Of a DNA stretch of 64,000 bases, positions 55,498-63,719 are shown piece by piece. Location: assembly GCF_008000815.1 (NCBI RefSeq), contig NZ_CP042806.1, positions 6,200,001 to 6,264,000 on the forward strand. The letters run 5' to 3'. The notes beneath the pieces were generated by a model. That model saw only the letters and a program-made list of their open reading frames with translations. It was not told the origin of the DNA and ran no database searches. Positions within the stretch are counted from its first letter, which is position 1, and each line of letters starts with the position of its first letter. This stretch comes from Terriglobus albidus. GTDB taxonomy: Bacteria; Acidobacteriota; Terriglobia; Terriglobales; Acidobacteriaceae. The translations under genes were made by a program, and so were the position numbers.

Positions 55498-55608
55498 AAG
55501 CATTTCCCTGTAGATGTGGTGTAGGGCTTCCGCATCGATGGGCGATATCCGCAATGAAAACGCCGCTGCAATTCTTTTCCGGGATACCCAGCAACAGGGA
55601 AATGCTCT
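55498..55608. mobile_element. MITE-like element, copy 4 (inverted orientation)
   Basis: The 111-bp copy runs from AAGCATTTCCCTG to CAGGGAAATGCTCT, in the same orientation as copy 2. It has the internal GGCGATATC..GAAAACGCC segment partly eroded and CGGGATACCCAGCAACAGG intact. It lies 7 bp from the DUF429 gene's stop codon. Confidence 0.65.
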
Positions 55609-55614
55609 CTGTCG

Positions 55615-56511
55615 TCAGCCGCGGCTCTTCTTCTTTTGTGTCGTTTGCAGGTCGGGCGCCCATGTCCAGCCCTCCATCGCATGCAGCGGATCGCGTGGCT
55701 GAACAAGCTGCGGAAACTCATCGCGCCGTTCGACCATCACCATCATGCTGACCAGAGCATCAAAGGCGTCCTCCCCCGCACGAGCCGTCTGCAGCACCCC
55801 GCGCGGCAGAGCGGCATAGGCAGGATCTTCTTTCCGCTTCCGCAGCAGATACTCTGCACGCTTTTCCGGATTCGACTTGTGGACCGGCCCGGTGTTGAGC
55901 CGCGTGTATATCTCCACCACCAGCGGCAGCTTTGGCCGGTCAAAGGGCCAAACGGAAAAGCCTGCTTCGCGGAGTTGCAACAGCACCGGCATGCCGCGCA
56001 GCGAAGCCGTGCCTACCGAACCGGAACCGCCGATCTGGAAAACGGACTTCGGCGTGATGCCTTTCACGCGCAGCGCGCGCTCTTCCTCGGGAATCAGTGC
56101 CGCCAGCTTGCAGTCAATGTCAGTAGCGCGCAGCATGCGATGCAGCCGGTCGCCTGAGAACTCCGCGGGTCGCTTGTGTGGCTTCCCCCAGAAGCGGCGG
56201 TCTTCACACTCGCGCGAGAGCCATCGCTCGCCGTGCTGCTCGGCCACCAACCGCCAAAAAGCAGGAGCGCTCTCCATCTCCAACTCACGCAGGAACCATG
56301 CCGGGAAAGAAAAGCAGAAATCGAAGCCGACGACCAGCGACGGATCTTCCTTTGCCAGCTTGATCAGCCACTCGGCCGTCTCCTGCCGCGTGCGGCCGTT
56401 GGTCAGTGTGACTTTACCGTTGTGCCAGCGGGCGGCGTAGATGTGACGGCGTTGCCCAGCAGTATCGACGCGGCCTGACCAGTCGATCGCAATGACCTGC
56501 GCGACGCTCAT
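55615..56511 (-). CDS. DUF429-like predicted RNase H-fold protein
   Basis: This 298-residue protein begins AQVIAIDWSGRVDTAGQRRH, an RNase H-fold first strand with an acidic residue. It continues VVGFDFCFSFPAWFL (second acid) and ends its core with GEDAFDALVSMMVMVERRDE (third acidic site). This pattern fits the DUF429 predicted nuclease family. A basic segment lies in the middle. The substrate is unknown. Its ATG overlaps the recX stop by four bases, so the two are co-translated, hinting at a DNA-related role. Confidence 0.7.
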   Translation of the reverse strand: MSVAQVIAIDWSGRVDTAGQRRHIYAARWHNGKVTLTNGRTRQETAEWLIKLAKEDPSLVVGFDFCFSFPAWFLRELEMESAPAFWRLVAEQHGERWLSRECEDRRFWGKPHKRPAEFSGDRLHRMLRATDIDCKLAALIPEEERALRVKGITPKSVFQIGGSGSVGTASLRGMPVLLQLREAGFSVWPFDRPKLPLVVEIYTRLNTGPVHKSNPEKRAEYLLRKRKEDPAYAALPRGVLQTARAGEDAFDALVSMMVMVERRDEFPQLVQPRDPLHAMEGWTWAPDLQTTQKKKSRG

Positions 56512-57050
56512 TCCATCTCGTCCAGGCTTTCAACCTCAGCCAGCACATCATCGCTGGCCTTCAGTTCCTTGAGCGCCGCAAAGATGGTGCCGGTGGAGAA
56601 GCCGGCCGCAGCTAACCGCCGCACGATCCGTGCCGACTCTTTTTCGTTGGTCGGCGCGGCGATCCGCTTTTTGCGCAGGTGTTCGCGGGCCAGGTCGAGC
56701 TCTTTCACATCTTCGAACGCTGCCGTGAGTGTCTGCTCGATCAGAGGAGACGCAATCCCCTTCTGCCGGAGGTCATTGGCGATACGGCGCTTGCCGAAGG
56801 CCTGGTTCTCCTGGCGGAGCCGGGTGAAATCGGCGGCAAAGCGTGGATCGGAGAGATAGCGCATCTCTTCCAGCCGGGCAATGACACGGCCGATCTTTGC
56901 TTCGCCCTCGGCGGAGTCTTCCACACGGGCCTTCATCAGCTTCTTCAGCTCGGCCACGGTACGCATGCGGCGGCCCAGGGCGGCGGCAGCGTAATCCAGC
57001 AGCTCAGTCTCACTCATCGGTTCACGCGCTTTGGGTTTACGGAACGGCAT
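56508..57050 (-). CDS. recX: RecX-type regulator of RecA
   Basis: This 180-residue helical protein is made of three-helix RecX repeats: ALGRRMRTVAELKKLMKA, LEEMRYLSDPRFAADFTRLR, and FGKRRIANDLRQKGIASPLI with the conserved G-x-x-R-I segment. RecX binds the RecA filament and limits recombinase activity. recA is not in the window, as is common when recX is stand-alone. An internal ATG (MSETELLD) 11 residues in is an alternative start. Confidence 0.88.
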   Translation of the reverse strand: MPFRKPKAREPMSETELLDYAAAALGRRMRTVAELKKLMKARVEDSAEGEAKIGRVIARLEEMRYLSDPRFAADFTRLRQENQAFGKRRIANDLRQKGIASPLIEQTLTAAFEDVKELDLAREHLRKKRIAAPTNEKESARIVRRLAAAGFSTGTIFAALKELKASDDVLAEVESLDEME

Positions 57051-57134
57051 TGACGTGAGGAGATTCTAGAAGAATTGACGGACGGGGTTCGGGGATTGAT
57101 CGTCCCTGACGAATCTGGTTAGCTGGGTCGAACC

Positions 57135-57292
57135 GGGTGGGAGCCGTGGGCTTTTAGCCCACGGTCTATCGGCTCACTATAAAAATGGGCTTTAAGCCCT
57201 GGGCTTTTCTGCCCATCAGGAAAAGGCCCAGGGCTAAAGCCCATTTACTTTTGCGCCTTTATCAGCGGGCTGAAGCCCGCTGCTCCCACCCG
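57135..57292. repeat. Three-hairpin 158-bp repeat, copy 2
   Basis: GGGTGGGAGC and GCTCCCACCC form the ends. The internal hairpins CCGTGGGCTTTTAGCCCACGG, AAATGGGCTTTAAGCCC..GGGCTAAAGCCCATTT and AGCGGGCTGAAGCCCGCT correspond one-to-one with copy 1 at 38731-38886. In the first hairpin both arms changed together (CCGCGGGC to CCGTGGGC). The flanking 57293-57457 holds no gene other than the lepB ribosome site. Confidence 0.7.
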
Positions 57293-57457
57293 TTAAGCCA
57301 GGGTCCGGGCTGTCTCAAATCAATCGAATTTGCCGATACGCCCTAGTCTGCGGAGTGCTCGTTCAATAGCCTCTTTTAGCCCTCTTTGTTGACGACAAAG
57401 CCCCCTTTGGCCCCTCCGGAGACGCGACCAGTTACACTTGCTGAGGAGAAAGTTCCT

Positions 57458-58255
57458 TTGCCAAACGAAGAGCAGCAGCCTGCAGAACAAAAGCGCGAAG
57501 AGACCCTGCTCGAAAGCATTGCCTCCATCGCCAGTGTTCTGGCCGTGGGTCTCTTCGTCATGACGTTTATCTTCCAGAACTTTGAGATCCCGTCGGCCTC
57601 CATGGTGAAGACGCTGCTGATCGGCGACCATGTGCTGGTCGACCGTGTCACCCTGGCCCCGCAGAGCAAATGGATGCCTCTGGTGCACTACCGCCAGCCC
57701 CACCGCGGCGACGTCTTCGTCTTCCTGAAGCCCGGCTGGCCCGATCTCTTCCTGGTCAAGCGTCTGGTCGGCCTGCCCGGCGACAAGATCCATCTGCGCA
57801 ACGGCATTCTGTACGTCAACGGCGTTCAGCAGAACGAGTCCTACATCTCCAAGCCCGGTGACCGCGACGAGAACGGAAATATCCGCGAGTATCAGGAGTT
57901 CCGCGACGACTTCCCGATGTATCCGCCGCCGTCTTTTTATTCTTCAGAAGACGTGCCCGGTGTTTGGCGCGAGGACCTTCCCTCCCACATCCAGGGAGAG
58001 GATCTCGTTGTTCCCCCGGGCAAGGTCTTCGCCATGGGCGACAACCGCCTGGACTCACTGGACAGCCGCTTCTGGGGCTTCGTTCCCATGGACAACATCG
58101 TCGGCCGGCCTATGTTCGTCTACTGGTCGTTCGAGACTCCGGCGGACCAGATCAACAAACAGACGGTCGGCGACCGCATCGGCTTCGCAGCCCACGTGAT
58201 TCTGCACTTCTTCGACGAGACGCGCTGGAAGCGTACGCTGCACCTGGTGAAGTAG
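57458..58255 (+). CDS. lepB: Signal peptidase I
   Basis: From a TTG at 57458, preceded by GAGGAG at 57443-57448, the protein has 265 residues. It has one N-terminal membrane helix (about 22-40) and the Ser/Lys dyad. Ser48 lies in FEIPSASMVKTL and Lys101 in FLVKRLVGLPGD. The box E motif FAMGDNRLDSLDSRFWG is present. It removes signal peptides from exported proteins at the outer face of the inner membrane. An upstream in-frame TTG at 57386 has no good ribosome site. An insertion of about 40 residues between the Lys and GDNR boxes is present. Confidence 0.95.
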   Translation: MPNEEQQPAEQKREETLLESIASIASVLAVGLFVMTFIFQNFEIPSASMVKTLLIGDHVLVDRVTLAPQSKWMPLVHYRQPHRGDVFVFLKPGWPDLFLVKRLVGLPGDKIHLRNGILYVNGVQQNESYISKPGDRDENGNIREYQEFRDDFPMYPPPSFYSSEDVPGVWREDLPSHIQGEDLVVPPGKVFAMGDNRLDSLDSRFWGFVPMDNIVGRPMFVYWSFETPADQINKQTVGDRIGFAAHVILHFFDETRWKRTLHLVK

Positions 58256-59890
58256 ATGTCTGAGATCGGCGCACAACCGAAGCGTTCGCGGCGTCGGCGT
58301 ATCGCCATGGCTCTTGGCCTGATTGTTCTTGTGCTGGTAGCCATCTTTGCGCTGCCCCTGATCAACGTGGGCCGCTATCGCCTGCGGGTCGCGCAGAGCA
58401 TCAGCGAGGCCATCGGCCGGCCGGTGCACATCGACAACATCACCCTGAGCATGCTGCCCACGCCGGGCTTCACGCTGGAGAACTTCGTCATCAGCGAAGA
58501 TCCGGAGTTTGGCGCAGAGCCGGTGATGCGCGCCAACCAGGTGCACGTAACTCTTCGTTTGAGCTCGCTGTGGCGGCGAAAGCTGGAAGCTTCCTCTATC
58601 TCGCTGACAGAGCCCAGCGTGAACCTGGTCCGTGCCGAGAACGGCCGCTGGAATCTGCAGGGAATCCTGATGCACGCCACGCAGGTGGACGCCGCCCCTA
58701 CCGCGCAGCCCAAAGCCGGTGCCAAGCCCCGCTTTCCCTACATCGAAGCCACCAGCGCCCGCGTCAATCTGAAGCTGGGCAACGAAAAGACGCCCTTCTC
58801 TCTTACCGAAGCCGAGTTTGCGCTCTGGTTGCCGAATCCGGACGAGTGGCGCATTCGCCTGGAGGCGCATCCCTCGCGTACCGACACCGATGCCAGCGAT
58901 ACCGGCGTTCTGCGAGTTGAAGGCACTCTGAAACATGCCGACAGCTTCAGCCAGGTTCCGATCGATCTGCACGGCGTATGGACCAAGGCTCAGCTCGGCG
59001 AGACCAGCAAAGTACTGACCGGAGCCGATGCCGGTCTGCGCGGAACCCTCGAATGGGGAGCCAACGTCAAGGGCACCTTCTCCGAGTCCAACGTGCAGAC
59101 CTGGATCAAGCTGGAAGGCCTGCGCCGCGCGGAGTTCTTCCCGGCACAGCCGATCTCGGCGGAGATACGCTGCGGACTGCGCGCCACCAACCGTTTCCTG
59201 ACCCTGGATGATGTGAAGTGCGAGGCGCCCGTCGATGCCGGCGCCGTTGCCCTGGGCGGACGGATCGAAGACGTCCGCGAGCCGGAGAAGGCGGCGATCC
59301 AGCTCGGACTTCGCCAGGTTGCCGCGGATACGCTGCTGAACTGGGGCAAAGTTGCGAGCTCACGCGTATCGCCGCAATGGACCGCCTCCGGAACCGTCGA
59401 TGCGGATCTGACCTACGGAGCAGCTAGCGGATGGAAGGGGCATCTCACCGCCAACAAGCTGGGACTCTCCGCAAAGAACAATGAGGTCATCAAGGACCAG
59501 ACGGTCGAGCTGACTGACGTTGCCGTGACTCCAGTGGTATTCAAAGGACGCCCCGGCCGGAAACCCGAAATGAGCAATCCGCAGGGCGATCTGCGGCGCT
59601 ATGCCTTCACCTTCGATCGGCTGCCGGTGGAGCTTGGAGGAGAGGATCCTGCCCAGGTCAGCGGCCGATTCGATTCCCATCTGAGCCTGATCCAGATCAC
59701 GGGTGAGGCCGATGCGACGAAGACACGGGATCTGGCCGCGCTGACTCCACTGGGCGACCAGATCGATCCGCTGCTGCCGAAAGACGGCTCCACCCAGTTG
59801 AACCTGAGCTGCCAGCACAGCAATACCACTCCACCGTTTACGTGCGCCACGAATGTGGTGCCTCCTGCGCGCGTTGCGCGCAGGAGGTAA
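58256..59890 (+). CDS. AsmA-like protein
   Basis: This 544-residue protein starts immediately after the lepB stop. A basic N-terminus (QPKRSRRRR) precedes one membrane helix (about 15-36). Then comes LRVAQSISEAIGRPVHIDNI and TLENFVISEDPEFGAEPVMR, the AsmA N-terminal signature, followed by a long beta-rich periplasmic part. AsmA-family proteins are lipid-transfer or outer-membrane-biogenesis factors. The last residues (PPARVARRR) are encoded by a 12-bp perfect hairpin that reaches the stop codon, so the natural C-terminus may once have been longer. Confidence 0.82.
   Translation: MSEIGAQPKRSRRRRIAMALGLIVLVLVAIFALPLINVGRYRLRVAQSISEAIGRPVHIDNITLSMLPTPGFTLENFVISEDPEFGAEPVMRANQVHVTLRLSSLWRRKLEASSISLTEPSVNLVRAENGRWNLQGILMHATQVDAAPTAQPKAGAKPRFPYIEATSARVNLKLGNEKTPFSLTEAEFALWLPNPDEWRIRLEAHPSRTDTDASDTGVLRVEGTLKHADSFSQVPIDLHGVWTKAQLGETSKVLTGADAGLRGTLEWGANVKGTFSESNVQTWIKLEGLRRAEFFPAQPISAEIRCGLRATNRFLTLDDVKCEAPVDAGAVALGGRIEDVREPEKAAIQLGLRQVAADTLLNWGKVASSRVSPQWTASGTVDADLTYGAASGWKGHLTANKLGLSAKNNEVIKDQTVELTDVAVTPVVFKGRPGRKPEMSNPQGDLRRYAFTFDRLPVELGGEDPAQVSGRFDSHLSLIQITGEADATKTRDLAALTPLGDQIDPLLPKDGSTQLNLSCQHSNTTPPFTCATNVVPPARVARRR
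59861..59887 (+). terminator. Perfect hairpin overlapping the 3' end of the AsmA-like gene
   Basis: CCTCCTGCGCGC (59861-59872) / GCGCGCAGGAGG (59876-59887), a 12-bp GC-rich stem with a GTT loop, ends exactly at the TAA stop. No T run follows, so it may be an mRNA 3' structure, an inserted palindromic repeat or a factor-dependent terminator. Confidence 0.5.
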
Positions 59891-59987
59891 TTGAATCATG
59901 GAATAGATTGAATAATTGAAGAATGGGCTACGCGCTCCGTTCCTCTAAGCCCTCATTCAATTATTCCGTTATTCAATCATTCAATCC
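59890..59987. repeat. TTGAAT-array long hairpin between convergent genes
   Basis: AATTGAATCATGGAATAG..ATTGAATAATTGAA (59889-59921) is mirrored by TTCAATTATTCCGTTATTCA..TCATTCAATCCC (to about 59988) around a GGGC..GCCC inner stem. It is analogous to the 15476-15570 hairpin and could act as a bidirectional terminator. Confidence 0.6.
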
Positions 59988-61796
59988 CTACGGGGCTGCT
60001 TTCACATCCAGCACATGCACCGTCGAGCGTAGCTCCGGTGTCGTGCCGTCATTCACCTGGACCTGTTGTGGTGCGTCGTTGAAGACAATGCGGGTGGTGG
60101 AGCGGGAGCGCGCCGGAACGCGGAGGCGCTCCGTAGTGGTCAGGTTGCCGGAGCGGATCGTCACCGGCACGTCGACCGCAGCATAGCCGGCATTCGAGAC
60201 TTCGACGGAGATCAGGTAGCCGCCCGTGCGCTCGATGGCGCGCGGTGTTACGGAGACGATGGAGAGATCGGGCAAGCCACGGTCGTGGTCGACCCAGTCG
60301 TCAAAGAACCAGCCGAGATCTTTCTGCGATGTGTCTTCGAGCAGACGGCGGAAGGTTGCCGCATTCGGCGTGGGTTGCGTACGCAGCGCCGCCAGCGCCT
60401 GCTGCAGGGCGGTATCTCCGGCAATCGACCGCAGCATCCAGAGCACATAGGCCGCCTTGGTGCGGTAGATCAGATCGCTGTGTGCCTTCTCCAGCGGCTG
60501 TCCTTCACCGGCATCCGGCTGCGAGAGGTCAGGCTCGAGCAGCGTCAGCGCGCTGCGGCTGTCTTCCAATGCCGCAATTGCAGCTTCGCGACCTTCGGAG
60601 CGTTCGATCCAGAGCAGTTCCATAAAACGCGCCAGGCCTTCGTCCAGCCAAACGGGCTGGTTGCCGGTGTAGGCGTGCGTGAAGGCATGCACCAGCGCCT
60701 CGGCATCCTGGCCTGAGCCGCTCGGAATTTGCCCCACGAGGAATGGTCCGGACTCAAAAGGCTGCAGGATGTCTGCTTCCAGCATTGTTAGTGGTCCGTT
60801 AGGCCGCGCGCCCAGCCAGGTGGTGAGCAATGGAAAGACATTCAACGCCGTCTTGTTCAAATTGCTCGCCCGCTCAGCATCTTCAGAGATCACCGCCAGG
60901 TAACCACCGCCCAGCATCTCCGGCTGGTCTTTGCTGAGAAACAGGCTGAGCGGATGGAAGCCCAGGGGGAATGCCGCGAAGCTGGCGGTGGCAACACCGG
61001 TGGCAGCGGCGGAGGGCTGGTTCGGATTGTCCGGGTGCGTCTCCAATATCGCCTGGTGGCCGCACAAAAACGCCAGCCGCGGTGGGTCGCCGGCGTATTC
61101 GACTGTGAGACGTCCGCTCACGCGTGCCGTCTGCGTCGCCAGCCGATTGCGGCCGATGAGGTCATAGACACGGTTTCCATCACCCATGAACGCAGGCGGT
61201 GCACTGACGGGATACCAGAGCACATTACCGAAGCCGCGGACACCGGTAAAGTCGTCCGTGATGCGATCCCACTCCAGGGTGGAGGCCGAGGAAGAGCTCT
61301 CGGCGCCGGTGGTCTGTTCCACCTTGCCGGAGTACAGCACATCGAGGGTAACTGATGCATCAACAGAGAGAGGCCTGGGCAGATGTAGCACTGCCTCGGT
61401 GACCGCGGCGGTGTGGTCGAGATCGGTCTTCACCTGGTGTTGAGCCACCGGCAGGGTGACGGTGCGGCCATCTTCGACCAGCCGGGCCAGGTCCCACATC
61501 ATGGACGATGAGATCTGGAGCGGAAGATCCTCGATCGGCTTCGTTCCACCGTTGCGCACAGTCAGCCGCACCCGGGCAGAGAGCGTGCTCTCTGTCGTAT
61601 TCAGGTGAAGGTCCATGTCGTAGGCGGTAAAGATCAGCGAGGAACGAACCTCGTCCGGGACCTGGATCAGCACCGCCGGCTTCTTCTGGGGGGTCTCCGG
61701 AGGAGACTGAAAGATGACCTGGGGCGGTTGCTGCGCCCACGCCATACCGGCAGCCAGCAGCACAGCCGCACATCCCAATCGGTTTACAAAAGACAT
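59988..61796 (-). CDS. Secreted metallopeptidase-like protein with degenerate zinc motif
   Basis: This 602-residue protein has a signal peptide (about 1-22, ending MAWAQ). An N-terminal beta domain (about 50-160) resembles the M1 aminopeptidase N-domain. A helical domain has VHAFTHAYTGNQPVWLDEGL at residues 369-388, laid out like a gluzincin zinc site (HExxH plus Glu in DEGLA). The catalytic Glu is replaced by Ala371, while His370, His374 and Glu386 remain. WFFDDWVDHDRGLPDL and a C-terminal beta domain follow. It may be a binding pseudoenzyme or use an altered mechanism. Confidence 0.75.
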   Translation of the reverse strand: MSFVNRLGCAAVLLAAGMAWAQQPPQVIFQSPPETPQKKPAVLIQVPDEVRSSLIFTAYDMDLHLNTTESTLSARVRLTVRNGGTKPIEDLPLQISSSMMWDLARLVEDGRTVTLPVAQHQVKTDLDHTAAVTEAVLHLPRPLSVDASVTLDVLYSGKVEQTTGAESSSSASTLEWDRITDDFTGVRGFGNVLWYPVSAPPAFMGDGNRVYDLIGRNRLATQTARVSGRLTVEYAGDPPRLAFLCGHQAILETHPDNPNQPSAAATGVATASFAAFPLGFHPLSLFLSKDQPEMLGGGYLAVISEDAERASNLNKTALNVFPLLTTWLGARPNGPLTMLEADILQPFESGPFLVGQIPSGSGQDAEALVHAFTHAYTGNQPVWLDEGLARFMELLWIERSEGREAAIAALEDSRSALTLLEPDLSQPDAGEGQPLEKAHSDLIYRTKAAYVLWMLRSIAGDTALQQALAALRTQPTPNAATFRRLLEDTSQKDLGWFFDDWVDHDRGLPDLSIVSVTPRAIERTGGYLISVEVSNAGYAAVDVPVTIRSGNLTTTERLRVPARSRSTTRIVFNDAPQQVQVNDGTTPELRSTVHVLDVKAAP

Positions 61797-62582
61797 CTAG
61801 GAACCTAAACCCTTACGCGGTTTGGACGGCTTTGCCACCTGTACGGGAGCGCCGGCACGTTGTCGAACGGCCTCAAACATCACCACCGCGCCGGCGACTG
61901 AGACGTTCAGTGAGCTGACAGAGCCTGCCATCGGGATACGCAGCAGGTGATCGCAGGTGCGCTTGACCAGATCGTGCAGCCCGGCGCCCTCGCGTCCAAG
62001 GACCAGCGCCGTGTGTGTCTTGAAGTCGTGGTCGCTGTAATCGGGCGTACCACGTTCATCCAGACCGACCACCCAGACATTCGCCTCTTTCAGGCGTTCG
62101 AGAGCGCGCACAAGGTTGGTAACGCGGGCGATACGAACGTATTCGCTGGCTCCGGCAGACGACTTGGCGACCACCGCAGTCAGAGGCGCCGAGCGCCGTT
62201 CGGGCAGAAGGATGCCATCGACACCGGCTCCATCGGCGGTACGCAGCAGCGCGCCGAGATTATGGGGATCTTCGACGCCGTCGAGGGCGAGGAAGAAGTA
62301 ATGCTCTCCGTTCCGGGGCGGAGCGGCCAGCAAGTCCTCAATAGCCAGGAACTTACGCTCGCGTACCTGGGCGACGATGCCCTGGTGCATCTCCGTCTTG
62401 GCCAGCCGGGTAAGCTCGTCTTTGGAGGCCGGCGAGCACTTAACCCCTGCTTTGCGACAGAGATCGAGCACCGCTTCCAGCCGGGCATCGCGGCGGTCAC
62501 GGGCGAAACGGACGTGATCCAGCGGGCGGCCGCCGGAACGTACTGCCTCCTCTACCGGGTGAATGCCGTACAGAACTTCCAT
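61797..62582 (-). CDS. rlmB: SpoU-family rRNA 2'-O-methyltransferase (RlmB type)
   Basis: The 261-residue protein has an N-terminal L30e-like RNA-binding domain (YGIHPVEEAVRSGGRPLDHV). The SPOUT domain shows motif 1 DPHNLGALLRTADGAGVDGI, motif 2 TALVLGREGAGLHDLV and motif 3 IPMAGSVSSLNVSVAGAVVM, forming the trefoil-knot SAM site. RlmB methylates the ribose of a guanosine in 23S rRNA; a TrmH-like tRNA target is possible. Its stop directly abuts the start of the downstream metallopeptidase-like gene. Confidence 0.9.
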   Translation of the reverse strand: MEVLYGIHPVEEAVRSGGRPLDHVRFARDRRDARLEAVLDLCRKAGVKCSPASKDELTRLAKTEMHQGIVAQVRERKFLAIEDLLAAPPRNGEHYFFLALDGVEDPHNLGALLRTADGAGVDGILLPERRSAPLTAVVAKSSAGASEYVRIARVTNLVRALERLKEANVWVVGLDERGTPDYSDHDFKTHTALVLGREGAGLHDLVKRTCDHLLRIPMAGSVSSLNVSVAGAVVMFEAVRQRAGAPVQVAKPSKPRKGLGS

Positions 62583-62766
62583 CCAAGCAGTTTATCGTCC
62601 TGCAAGCCCGCAAACGGCTGTTGCCAATTACGGGAAAATCGGGCGAAAACACGGGAAATTCTGCTCCACGGCTACGGCCAGGCGACCTATACTGAGCTTC
62701 ACCCGATTTTTACGAAAAAATCGTCGCCTCCGAGTCTTTTGGCGCGAGAGGCCCGTCAGAGGAAAT

Positions 62767-63396
62767 GTGCCGTCCTTCTCTTTAGTCCGTACTGAAGCCG
62801 CCATCGCGGAGCAGGCGCAGGAAAACGCCGCAATCGCGCGCGGGCTGAAGCGGCAGGACCCGGACCTTCTGGACACACTGATCGAGCAGTATCAGCACCG
62901 CCTGATGCGGTACCTGACCTTCCTGACCGGACGCCGGGAGATGGCAGAGGACCTCTTCCAGGAGACCTGGATGCGGGTGCTGGTGCGTGGCTCGCAGTAC
63001 AACGGCAAAGCTCGTTTTGAGACCTGGCTGTTTACGATCGCCCGTAACCTGGTCATCGACAACGCCCGCCGCAAGACCATGGCCAGCCTGGACGAGATGA
63101 GCGAAGGCGGAGAGGACGAGCGCCCCTTCGAGATCGCCCTGGATGCGCCGTCTCCCTTTGAACAGTTTCAGGAGCGCGAGCACGCTGCCGAGGTAGCCGC
63201 GGTGTTGCTGACGCTGGAGCCAAGCTACCGCGAGGTACTGACGCTGCGCTTCCATGAAGACATGTCGCTGGAGGAAATCGCGACGGTAACGCGAGCTCCT
63301 CTCTCGACCGTAAAATCCCGGCTCTACCGCGGCCTCGCCGCCTTGCGACCGCAGGTCGAAGCCCTTCGCAGAGTACCAGCGGAAGGAACACGGTGA
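62767..63396 (+). CDS. ECF-type RNA polymerase sigma factor
   Basis: From a GTG at 62767 the product is 209 residues. Region 2 is at about 35-100 (LIEQYQHRLMRYLTFLTG, DLFQETWMRVLVRG, FETWLFTIARNLVIDNARR). A short acidic linker and region 4 follow at about 145-195 (VLLTLEPSYREVLTLRFHED, LEEIATVTRAPLSTVKSRLY). No region 1 or 3 is present, as expected of group 4 factors. AGAGGA lies close upstream. Two small membrane-protein genes follow with overlaps and may act as anti-sigma components. An AT-rich hairpin (CGATTTTT / AAAAATCG) lies at 62704-62722. Confidence 0.9.
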   Translation: MPSFSLVRTEAAIAEQAQENAAIARGLKRQDPDLLDTLIEQYQHRLMRYLTFLTGRREMAEDLFQETWMRVLVRGSQYNGKARFETWLFTIARNLVIDNARRKTMASLDEMSEGGEDERPFEIALDAPSPFEQFQEREHAAEVAAVLLTLEPSYREVLTLRFHEDMSLEEIATVTRAPLSTVKSRLYRGLAALRPQVEALRRVPAEGTR

Positions 63397-63719
63397 TGGC
63401 TACAATGACTCCCCCCGCTCCATCGCGCGTCGTCAATCGCACGCACCGGGCGATTCGCGCACAAGCTCTTAAGCAACAGGCACAGAAGAGGAAAGTGCGG
63501 AGTCTCTATCTCCCGCTGATCTTCGGAGGTGTCTTGCTGATTGCTGCCATGGTCACTACGGCGGTGATCCTTGCCTCGGACTCCGACGTGGAAGACACGT
63601 TGCCCTATGCCAGTGAGCAGATCTTCGTGCTGCTCATGTGGCTCATCCCTGTCTCCGCAGCAGCGATCGGCGTGGTTTGGTACAAGCGTGTGAATGCTGG
63701 CCGCGGAGGTCGTAACTAA
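63396..63719 (+). CDS. Small two-helix membrane protein in sigma operon
   Basis: This 107-residue protein has its ATG overlapping the sigma-factor stop (TGATG). A basic, Gln-rich N-terminus (AIRAQALKQQAQKRKVR) precedes two membrane helices (about 37-59 and 74-96). No family is recognised. The position suggests an anti-sigma or accessory role, but no zinc-binding anti-sigma HxxxCxxC motif is visible. Confidence 0.65.
   Translation: MATMTPPAPSRVVNRTHRAIRAQALKQQAQKRKVRSLYLPLIFGGVLLIAAMVTTAVILASDSDVEDTLPYASEQIFVLLMWLIPVSAAAIGVVWYKRVNAGRGGRN

Noticed and set aside
57386-57457. Upstream TTG start for signal peptidase I
   Set aside because: It would add a Pro/Thr-rich stretch with no ribosome-binding site, whereas TTG 57458 has GAGGAG at ideal spacing.
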